A stretch of DNA of 40,058 nt from Muribaculaceae bacterium (lineage in GTDB: Bacteria > Bacteroidota > Bacteroidia > Bacteroidales > Muribaculaceae): contig JAFLTN010000006.1 of the NCBI GenBank assembly GCA_022510445.1, forward strand, positions 1 to 40,058, written 5' to 3'. The position numbers were made by a program, and so were the translations under genes. The notes beneath the pieces were generated by a model. The model did not search any database. It was not told where the DNA came from and was given only the letters and a program-made list of their open reading frames with translations. Every line of letters begins with the position of its first letter. Positions within the stretch are counted from its first letter, which is position 1. Positions 10,409 through 17,632 of this stretch are shown here, piece after piece.

Positions 10409-11422
10409 TTAAAGTCCTTTATCACCGATTGCTTGGTTACAAGTAACGATTATTGTGTTAACGATGTCTTCTACCGTAGCTCCACGAGAGAGATCGTTTA
10501 CAGGTGCTGCGAGACCCTGAAGAATGGGGCCTACGGCGCCGGCTCCGGCAAGTCTCTGCACAAGCTTATATGCAATATTGCCAGTTTCCAACGACGGGAA
10601 GATCAAAGTGTTGGCATGGCCGGCAACTTCACTTTCGGGTGCTTTAAGTTTCCCGACTGATGGCACGATAGCCGCATCGCTCTGAAGCTCACCGTCAATC
10701 TTGAGAGAAGGGTCAAGTTGATGGGCAAGTTCTGTGGCTTTAATCACCTTGTCGACCTTTTCATGACTGGCACTGTTCTTAGTGGAGAAACTCAAGAGGG
10801 CTACAACCGGATCAAGACCGGCTATGTCTTTGGTGGTTTTTGCGGTTGCAATTGCAATTTGAGCAAGTTCCTCGGCTGTGGGATCCGGAACTACGGCACA
10901 GTCTGCGAATACCATCATATTGTCTTCCCCGTAGATTGATCCTTCAGGAAGAAGCATGATGAAGGCGCCGCTTACAACCGAAATGCCGGGCTTGGTCTTG
11001 AGAACCTGGAAAGCTGCCCTCAAAACACTCGATGTTGGGCTTAACGCGCCGGCCACCATTGCATCGGCGTCTCCGGCTTTTATCATAAGGCAGCCTAGGT
11101 ATAGGGGATTCTTCACTGTGTAGCGTGCATCCTGGAGAGTCACGCCTTTCTTTTTCCTGAGTTCACAGAATAATTCTGCATATTTTTCAGTGAAATGAGT
11201 GTCGTCGGGATCATGGAATTCCGCTTCTCCTATATGGGAGAGATTCAGCTTTTCAGCTTCAGAAAGTATCTCTTCTTTTTTGCCAAGAAATATAATTTTA
11301 GCTGCTTTTTTCTCAATTATTTGATCGGCGGCTGTTAATGTGCGAGGTTCAAGAGATTCAGGCAACACCATTCTTTGAGGGAATTCCTGAGCCTTTTTTG
11401 TGAGACGTTCGAATAATTTCAT
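10409..11422 (-). CDS. pta: Phosphate acetyltransferase
   Basis: Pta family: RMVLPESLEPRTLTAA, DADAMVAGALSPTSSVLRAA, DGELQSDAAIVPSV, NTLIFPSLETGNIAYKLVQRLAGAGAVGPILQGLA. Confidence 0.97.
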   Translation of the reverse strand: MKLFERLTKKAQEFPQRMVLPESLEPRTLTAADQIIEKKAAKIIFLGKKEEILSEAEKLNLSHIGEAEFHDPDDTHFTEKYAELFCELRKKKGVTLQDARYTVKNPLYLGCLMIKAGDADAMVAGALSPTSSVLRAAFQVLKTKPGISVVSGAFIMLLPEGSIYGEDNMMVFADCAVVPDPTAEELAQIAIATAKTTKDIAGLDPVVALLSFSTKNSASHEKVDKVIKATELAHQLDPSLKIDGELQSDAAIVPSVGKLKAPESEVAGHANTLIFPSLETGNIAYKLVQRLAGAGAVGPILQGLAAPVNDLSRGATVEDIVNTIIVTCNQAIGDKGL

Positions 11423-11449
11423 GATATGTCAAATTTTGTTTTCAAGGTG

Positions 11450-11457
11450 CAAAATTA
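11450..11457 (-). promoter_or_regulatory. Putative Bacteroidota -7 element (TAATTTTG) for pta-ackA
   Basis: Minus strand matches TAnnTTTG, about 27 nt upstream of the pta ATG. Confidence 0.5.
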
Positions 11458-11466
11458 TAAAAATTT

Positions 11467-13440
11467 TTATTTTATGACGGCAACGTAACCACCGTTTTTA
11501 GGAACTTTGATTTCAGGGATATTCGATGAATTATATTTCATTTCGGATCCTTTCAGGTCGGTGCTGTCTGAATAAACCGTTATTTCATTTGCATTGGCTA
11601 ATATTTCAGCCGGGATTTCAAATTTGAAATCATCGTCGTTGGCATTGATGCCGGCAACATACCAGGTGTCGCCGGTTTTACGTGCAAGCGCAGCATGTTT
11701 GCCAGGATAGCCTTTGATCCATCTGATGTCATCCCATGTAGTCGGGACAGCCTTCATGAATTCAACGGCCCATTCCGGGGCATTTGCGTTGCCCGCTCTT
11801 GAAAGTGCAAAATGTTGAACGGGCGACTGGAACATGACGGCAGTCGCAAGGGCAAAAACCTCTGAAGTTTTCCTTTCAGAAGATCCCGGTTCATCCTTGT
11901 GATTATAATAACGGTTTAAAGTTGAGCCGCCGAAATCCATGGAAGCTACAGCGTTTCTGCTTACCGGATGGAAAGTGGCCGAGTAGGCTTCCATGTCACA
12001 TTCCTCCTGTGAAAAACGCAGGTTCTCACTTGCCCTAACGGCTTCACTTGCTACAAAATTGGGGTACATTTTCTCCCATCCTCGCGGAAGTGTTGCCCCA
12101 TGGAAGATCACCATCAGCCCATAGTCGTTGGCATCAAAGAGAATATCTTCATAAAGTTTCATGGCCTGCTGTTTGTCGGAACCGAAGAAATCCACTTTAA
12201 TACCCTTTATGCCATTGTCTTTCATCCATTGCATTTCCTTACGCCGTTTGATTGAATTGTCCATGATTCCTCTCGGGGTCTGGGGCGCATCGTTCCAATA
12301 ACCGTTGGAATTATACCAGAGGAACAGGCCTACATCTTTGGCCGCAGCCTCTTTTGCAAGGATTGCAATGCTGTCGCGGCCGATTTGAGTGTCCCATCTT
12401 CCGTCAACAAGAACAGTCTGATAACCGAGTTCATTACTGAAGTCGACATAATCTTTCTGATAAGGATAGATTGTAGCCCAATCATCATATATTATCCAGC
12501 TCCAGGTGCCTTTCCCGTATTTATAATCTTGAGACGCCTCATAGAGAGGTTCCACAAGGTCAAACTGGATTGTGGTTTCAGCCAGTGGGGCCAAATCCTC
12601 ACCGAAGGTGAAAGTGCGCCAGGGTGTGTAATCTGTCAAAGCCAGTCCGGGCTGTGAAGTGCCGTTGCCGTTAAACTCCTTTTCATCCGGGAAGACGTAT
12701 TGATAAGCACGGTTGCCGTTGTATTTAAGATGGGAAGCACTGTAGTTGCTTCCTACGCCTGTTTCTGAAAGCTGCAGCCAGCCGTTATCTGCCACCTTGA
12801 ATAGAGCAGGAAAAACGAAACCATCCTTTACATCAAGACCTTCATCCATTTGGGCATCGGCTTTATGGCGTGTTTCATAACTGGGTGCCGTTCTCATCCA
12901 TCCTCCCATGGCCCTCATCTGTGGGGCGAGGAAAGTGGTGGTTCCTTCCGGCATTACGAATTCAGTGGTTTCCTCCAAAACCCTGCAAACCCTTGTTTCT
13001 CCATGAGGAATCACGAAATATCGGAATGCGGCATCATTTTTCTGAAGATGCCATTGCATTTCGAAAAGATCTGTGGTGTCATTTCCGAAAGTAACTGTGT
13101 ATTCATTTCCTTGAAAGGATATGTCTCTCTTCTTTGTGTTTTTCATGGAATAAGAACCTTCAATCTTTCCTGCTTCCGAAATATTTTTAACAATAAGTCC
13201 CTTAGAAAAATCGCCAAGGTCTGTTTTTATGCCGATAGGAGAATATTCTATGTAAATTTTTCCGTTATGCTCCAGAGAATATCCGGGAATTCCGTCGATA
13301 TAACTGATTTTTACGACCGTAGCGGAGTCAGGACTGAAGAGGGAATATGTTTCACCGGAGACCACCGGTTTTTCATTACTGCCACACGCCACCAGAAGTG
13401 TCCCCAGTGTGACGGTAGTTAAATAAGATTTGACGTTCAT
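11467..13440 (-). CDS. Glycoside hydrolase family 97 protein, lipoprotein-like N-terminus
   Basis: GH97 layout: lipobox-like VACGS, N-terminal beta domain, TWSWIIYDDWATIYPYQ..., KGIKVDFFGSDKQ, FHGATLPRGWEKMYPNFVASEAVRASE. Confidence 0.92.
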   Translation of the reverse strand: MNVKSYLTTVTLGTLLVACGSNEKPVVSGETYSLFSPDSATVVKISYIDGIPGYSLEHNGKIYIEYSPIGIKTDLGDFSKGLIVKNISEAGKIEGSYSMKNTKKRDISFQGNEYTVTFGNDTTDLFEMQWHLQKNDAAFRYFVIPHGETRVCRVLEETTEFVMPEGTTTFLAPQMRAMGGWMRTAPSYETRHKADAQMDEGLDVKDGFVFPALFKVADNGWLQLSETGVGSNYSASHLKYNGNRAYQYVFPDEKEFNGNGTSQPGLALTDYTPWRTFTFGEDLAPLAETTIQFDLVEPLYEASQDYKYGKGTWSWIIYDDWATIYPYQKDYVDFSNELGYQTVLVDGRWDTQIGRDSIAILAKEAAAKDVGLFLWYNSNGYWNDAPQTPRGIMDNSIKRRKEMQWMKDNGIKGIKVDFFGSDKQQAMKLYEDILFDANDYGLMVIFHGATLPRGWEKMYPNFVASEAVRASENLRFSQEECDMEAYSATFHPVSRNAVASMDFGGSTLNRYYNHKDEPGSSERKTSEVFALATAVMFQSPVQHFALSRAGNANAPEWAVEFMKAVPTTWDDIRWIKGYPGKHAALARKTGDTWYVAGINANDDDFKFEIPAEILANANEITVYSDSTDLKGSEMKYNSSNIPEIKVPKNGGYVAVIK

Positions 13441-13497
13441 AAGTAGATTGGTTTGATTAAAATTCCAATAAAAAGCAATAGTTCACAATACTATTTG

Positions 13498-13505
13498 CAA
13501 AGTTA
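13498..13505 (-). promoter_or_regulatory. Putative -7 element (TAACTTTG) for the GH97 gene
   Basis: Minus strand matches TAnnTTTG upstream of ATG 13440. Confidence 0.5.
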
Positions 13506-13554
13506 GGGATAACTTGTTAATCTTCCTATTTTTATTTAGAGATACTGTCTTCAC

Positions 13555-13644
13555 ACCCCACCAAGTTTCGTTCCGCTCCCAATTCCCCGGAGGGGATTTC
13601 TTTAGAGAACCGGCATAAGGGGAGCGAAGGGACGTTGCCGGGGT
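13555..13644. repeat. Long imperfect palindrome, candidate dispersed intergenic element
   Basis: Nested inverted arms: ACCCC/GGGGT (13555-13559, 13640-13644), CGTTCCGCTCCC versus GGGGAGCGAAGGGACG, and inner CCCC-GGA-GGGG. Confidence 0.5.
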
Positions 13645-13663
13645 CAGTGATAAGATATATAAA

Positions 13664-13682
13664 ACCTCCTCGAAGAGGAGGT
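13664..13682 (-). terminator. Perfect 8-bp hairpin followed (minus strand) by TTTTATAT; probable terminator
   Basis: ACCTCCTC-GAA-GAGGAGGT; minus-strand reading ends in GGTTTTATATA. Confidence 0.65.
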
Positions 13683-13826
13683 CAATGATTACAGATAAGC
13701 TCTTCGAGCTGTTCTCTCATATGCAATATGACTTCACAAGTTTCTCTATGCTTGCGCGTTTAGCATGTAATTAAATTCCTCATAGGTGGTCTCTTCGTTT
13801 GGCCCCGGCCTAATTGGTGCAACGGT

Positions 13827-14348
13827 CTATATAAGCTGAAGGAGATGAAGCTCGTCTAAGATTTCGCGACCGGAAAGGCTCCTTTTCCTGGAAATGATTT
13901 TAGAAAGCTGGTCGATTGCCGGATGCACCCGAGGATTCCGGAAAATCCTCATTGATCGTCTGATAGCGTCGTCATAAAGCTCCTTAATCTCATCATCCTC
14001 TAAAGAGCAGACATCATGGCCTTCTAATTTGACTTGGCTGAATATTTCGTTAAGTATATCATTGGGAGCCTCTTCCTTCAATCTTACAAGAGTTCTCGAA
14101 AGAACGTTGGAAACGACCATAGAAGTTGTGATATGAAAATTCTGAACGAGATTGTCCCAGGTTGATTTCGGGGATATGGAGGGAGATCCTGAGAAATAAT
14201 ATTCATGGGAAAACTCTACCATTGGTCCGTCATTATCAATCGACACGGTAGCCACCCTGTCAAGCGCGTTTAAGCTTGCGAGAGCCACCATCATTCCTGC
14301 TAATCCGTAAGCGCGGTCATCTTCATTAAGGTATTGCAAGGTATTCAT
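13827..14348 (-). CDS. Conserved-looking hypothetical protein, 173 aa, function unknown
   Basis: Longest ORF in the interval, soluble and acidic/helical composition, no motif recognised. Coding-like sequence continues in frame past the TAG stop (see findings). Confidence 0.65.
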   Translation of the reverse strand: MNTLQYLNEDDRAYGLAGMMVALASLNALDRVATVSIDNDGPMVEFSHEYYFSGSPSISPKSTWDNLVQNFHITTSMVVSNVLSRTLVRLKEEAPNDILNEIFSQVKLEGHDVCSLEDDEIKELYDDAIRRSMRIFRNPRVHPAIDQLSKIISRKRSLSGREILDELHLLQLI

Positions 14349-14453
14349 CTTCCAGTGATAAAAAGTTAATAGTTAATGATTAATGGTTAATAAAAGGAGA
14401 CCGGGACTGCGTCACACAGTCGCCGGTCAGAAAGGAGGGTTGAATAATGGTAG

Positions 14454-14525
14454 TAGTCCATAGCAGAGTCGAACTGCTCTTTAGAGAATGAAAATCTCTC
14501 GTCCTAACCGATAGACGAATGGACC
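14454..14525 (-). tRNA. tRNA-Glu (UUC)
   Basis: Cloverleaf GGTCCATTCGTCTATCGGTTAGGACGAGAGATTTTCATTCTCTAAAGAGCAGTTCGACTCTGCTATGGACTA; anticodon loop TTTTCAT. Confidence 0.95.
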
Positions 14526-14595
14526 GTATTCAACTCGCTAAAAGGAGTGTTTTCTCTGCAAGAGCCTGAAGATTGAGGTTTGCAGAAGAGCTGAT

Positions 14596-14850
14596 TCAGG
14601 CGAGTTTGTTAATATGGTTTGCCAGACCGCTGCAAAGGTTGGCAGCCTTATTTTTGCTTATGATGTTTTTTCTGCCGAGACGTTGAAGAAGGGCGCTAAT
14701 TTTATTGTATGCTTCTTCGGCCTCTTTCTTATCGGTCATTTTGCGGATTTTTCTCACAGCGTTTCTTGCTGTTTTTGCCCAATAACGGTTTTCAAGTCTT
14801 CTTTTTTCCGCTTGACGGATTCTTTTTAATGATGATTTATGGTTTGCCAT
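14596..14850 (-). CDS. rpsT: 30S ribosomal protein S20
   Basis: [36 protein letters not shown] ... [28 protein letters not shown]. Confidence 0.97.
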   Translation of the reverse strand: MANHKSSLKRIRQAEKRRLENRYWAKTARNAVRKIRKMTDKKEAEEAYNKISALLQRLGRKNIISKNKAANLCSGLANHINKLA

Positions 14851-14875
14851 TTTTATTCAATGTCTTTAACTTAAG

Positions 14876-14947
14876 TAGCCCATAGCAGAGTCGAACTGCT
14901 CTTTAGAGAATGAAAATCTCTCGTCCTAACCGATAGACGAATGGGCC
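14876..14947 (-). tRNA. tRNA-Glu (UUC), second copy
   Basis: Same cloverleaf as 14454-14525 except acceptor pair 3-70 (C-G instead of T-A). Confidence 0.95.
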
Positions 14948-14986
14948 ATCACAGTTTGTCCGGCATCGCCGATTCAAATTGCGATG

Positions 14987-14994
14987 CAAAGGTA
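14987..14994 (-). promoter_or_regulatory. Putative -7 element (TACCTTTG) for the tRNA-Glu/rpsT unit
   Basis: Minus strand matches TAnnTTTG about 40 nt upstream of the tRNA-Glu 5' end. Confidence 0.5.
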
Positions 14995-15020
14995 AGTCTA
15001 ATAAATTAAATTTGCAAATT

Positions 15021-16046
15021 TCAAGGTGAAAAAAGGTATAGATAGGCTGAATCGGCATCAAATATTCCTTTTTCTGAGGCTTTTCCAAACCAAAATTCCG
15101 GGTTATTCAGTTCATCAAGGTCCGATATATCGGGATTGAATTCTTCCTTGAGTTCTTTAAGAAGGCCATCAGTTATAATGTCAGGAAAAAATTCAAGCAA
15201 TTCTCCAATAATAAACTGTGCTGAAGGATCGCCGGCTATGGCCCCTTTGAAAAAATATTCCACCGATTTATCATGGTCATAAGGCAAGCCTATTCCTTGT
15301 GACGACAAATGGCCAATAATGGAAAACGCCTTGGGAATTTTGGCTTCAGCAGCTTTTTCAATAAGCTCGGCAGCTGCGGAATGAGCTCCAAGGTTGTAAT
15401 AATTGATCCCCAAAGATAAAGCCGAATCCGGTGAAAGATTTTGCCATTTATAACCCATCATTGCAATGAGGCGCCGCTCTGTTTCGGGAACTCCGGCCTC
15501 CAGGGCTTTTTCATACAGGCTCAATGCTTTAAGAGTGTCAGTGTCACATCCCAACCCTTGACGATAAAGGTCGCCCAATACATTAAAAGAGGAGGGGAGT
15601 CCTGCATCTGCAGCCTTTTTCAGCCATTTAAAGGCCGTTTCATAATCATGAGGGATGTCAGTGCTTTGTGAAAGAAGGAACCCCAGGTTGCCGGCTGCTG
15701 TAATGTCGCCGGCGTCAGCAGCTTTTTTTATCCAAAACAGAGCCGAGTCTACATTTTTTGTTATGTAATCACCATTATAATATCTGAACCCCAGATAATT
15801 AGCTGCCGGTCCATAGCCTTTTAGCGCAGACGAGATATAAAGAGCCGTGCTCTTTGCCGAATCCACGGGAATCGAATCGAAGCCACGGTCGTAGAGTGTC
15901 GCAAGATCAAAGAGAGATTTCGGATCACCGGCTTCGGCTCGTTCCATCAGATTCCGCAATCCTGACTTGCGGTCTTCCCTCCTGTCAACTGCCCATAATC
16001 CGACTCCGGAAAGTATGGTGAGAAATATCCAGATAAAAAATCTCAT
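15021..16046 (-). CDS. Sel1-like (SLR/TPR-type) repeat protein with N-terminal signal/TM segment
   Basis: Repeated SLR-type units: AEAGDPKSLFDLATLYDRG, SALKGYGPAANYLGFRYYNG, AADAGDITAAGNLGFLL, AADAGLPSSFNVLGDLYRQG, AIAGDPSAQFIIGELL; N-terminus MRFFIWIFLTILSGVGLWAV. Confidence 0.88.
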   Translation of the reverse strand: MRFFIWIFLTILSGVGLWAVDRREDRKSGLRNLMERAEAGDPKSLFDLATLYDRGFDSIPVDSAKSTALYISSALKGYGPAANYLGFRYYNGDYITKNVDSALFWIKKAADAGDITAAGNLGFLLSQSTDIPHDYETAFKWLKKAADAGLPSSFNVLGDLYRQGLGCDTDTLKALSLYEKALEAGVPETERRLIAMMGYKWQNLSPDSALSLGINYYNLGAHSAAAELIEKAAEAKIPKAFSIIGHLSSQGIGLPYDHDKSVEYFFKGAIAGDPSAQFIIGELLEFFPDIITDGLLKELKEEFNPDISDLDELNNPEFWFGKASEKGIFDADSAYLYLFSP

Positions 16047-16053
16047 AGAAAAT

Positions 16054-17589
16054 TTATCTGTTCTTGGGAGTCAGGGTGGCTAAAGGCACAAGCATCTCCT
16101 GAAGGGAGATCCCTCCATGCTGGAAAGTTCCGTCGTAATACTGAACGTAGAAATTATAATTATTGGGATAGGAGAAGAAATCTTCATTGCATGCATAGAT
16201 ATATGTGCTTGAAAGATTTGGGGATGGAAGTCCAAACTTTTGCGGGTTATGCATTTCATAAACTTGCTTAGGGTTATAATTGAGACTCTTTCCTACCTTG
16301 TAACGGAGGTTGGTATTGGTGTTTCTGTCTCCTATGACTTTTATGGGATTATCCACTCTGATGGTTCCATGGTCCGTGGTCACGATGACCTTAAAACCCA
16401 GTTCAGACATTCTGCGGAAAATATCGAGCGAAGATGAATGTCTGAACCATGATTCAGTCAGCGAACGATAGGCAGCATCGGAATTGGCGAGTTCACGGAT
16501 CATCTTTGATTCGGTTCTTGCGTGAGAAAGCATATCTATGAAATTTAGAACCACAACATTCAAAGGGATATCTTTCAGTTGTTTCATCTTCATCAGGAAC
16601 TTTTCGCCGGCAGAAGAATCGTTTAATTTTGTATAAGTGAACTTTTCTTTTCTGCGGAACCGCTCAAGCTGAGTGCGGATTAGTTCCTCCTCATGAATAT
16701 TGAGTCCTTCATCTTCATCTTCTTCCACCCAGAGGTGAGGATAAAGCTTTGATATCTGAAGAGGCATGAGGCCCGCAAAAATTGCATTCCTTGCATATTG
16801 TGTGGAGGTAGGCAAAATTGTGGTGTAGAGGTCTTCTGAAATATCGAACCATTCTGCCACCAGAGGCTGAAGAATTCTCCATTGGTCAAGCCGGAAATTA
16901 TCTATCAGAATGAAACATACGCGCTCACCTTCATCCAGCAGGGGAAAAACTCTTTTCTTAAAAAGTTCATGGCTCATTAGTGGATGGTCATCACCGGTGA
17001 TCCAGTCTTCATAATTCCTTTTAACGAATTTACAGAAATTGCTGTTAGCCTCTTTTTTCTGCATTAGCATCATTTCCGCCATGGGAGTATCAGCGAGCTT
17101 TAGTTCCCAATAGACGAGCTGACGATAGATCTCCATCCATTCTTCGGTTGAAGAGGCAGAATTAATCAAAGAGGATATTCTTGTAAACTCCTGCTGATAG
17201 CCGGAGGAGGCCTGCTGTGCCATAAGTTCCTTGCTCTTCAGGTTTTTTTTAAGTGCCAGCAGAATCTGATTGGGGTTAACCGGTTTTATAAGATAGTCGG
17301 CTATCTGGTTCCCGATTGCCTGGTTCATTATATTCTCCTCCTCAGATTTTGTAATCATGATGACCGGCAAATCTGGATGAGCCTGCTTTATCCTGGTGAG
17401 GGTTTCTATTCCGGAAAGACCGGGCATATTTTCATCCAGAAGCACGAGACTGAAAGGCTCTTTCTGAAGAGTGTCAATGGCATCGAGTCCATTTGAAACG
17501 GTTGAGACATCATAACCTTTCCCTTTCAAAAAGAGAATATGCGGTTTCAGGAGATCAATCTCATCATCTGCCCAAAGAATTTTTTCCAT
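16054..17589 (-). CDS. porX: T9SS response regulator PorX (receiver plus PglZ domain); ORF opens at 17595
   Basis: MEKILWADDEIDLLKPHILFLKGKGYDV, phospho-acceptor LVLLDENMPGLSG, then PglZ motifs FILIDNFRLDQWR, ILPTSTQYARNAIFAGLMP, FIDMLSHAR, VTTDHGTI. Confidence 0.95.
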   Translation of the reverse strand: MEKILWADDEIDLLKPHILFLKGKGYDVSTVSNGLDAIDTLQKEPFSLVLLDENMPGLSGIETLTRIKQAHPDLPVIMITKSEEENIMNQAIGNQIADYLIKPVNPNQILLALKKNLKSKELMAQQASSGYQQEFTRISSLINSASSTEEWMEIYRQLVYWELKLADTPMAEMMLMQKKEANSNFCKFVKRNYEDWITGDDHPLMSHELFKKRVFPLLDEGERVCFILIDNFRLDQWRILQPLVAEWFDISEDLYTTILPTSTQYARNAIFAGLMPLQISKLYPHLWVEEDEDEGLNIHEEELIRTQLERFRRKEKFTYTKLNDSSAGEKFLMKMKQLKDIPLNVVVLNFIDMLSHARTESKMIRELANSDAAYRSLTESWFRHSSSLDIFRRMSELGFKVIVTTDHGTIRVDNPIKVIGDRNTNTNLRYKVGKSLNYNPKQVYEMHNPQKFGLPSPNLSSTYIYACNEDFFSYPNNYNFYVQYYDGTFQHGGISLQEMLVPLATLTPKNR

Positions 17590-17632
17590 AGTCAAAGGGT
17601 TTTATAATAAATTGGATAAACGAGGAAACTAA

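Noticed and set aside
9845-10660. 271-aa plus-strand ORF
   Set aside because: Antisense to ackA/pta, which have unmistakable motifs; composition is shadow-ORF-like (Cys/His/Phe-rich) and matches nothing recognisable.
12850-13422. 190-aa plus-strand ORF
   Set aside because: Antisense to the GH97 gene; no domain, low plausibility.
15006-15021. Palindrome AAATTTGCAAATTT after the Sel1 gene as a regulator site
   Set aside because: A/T-rich 14-bp palindrome sharing the common TTAAATTTGC promoter-like string; no clear gene target in the right orientation, likely chance.
16054-17589. PglZ domain suggesting a BREX phage-defence gene
   Set aside because: The N-terminal receiver plus PglZ architecture and the neighbouring porW identify it as PorX; no BrxA/B/C/PglX genes nearby.
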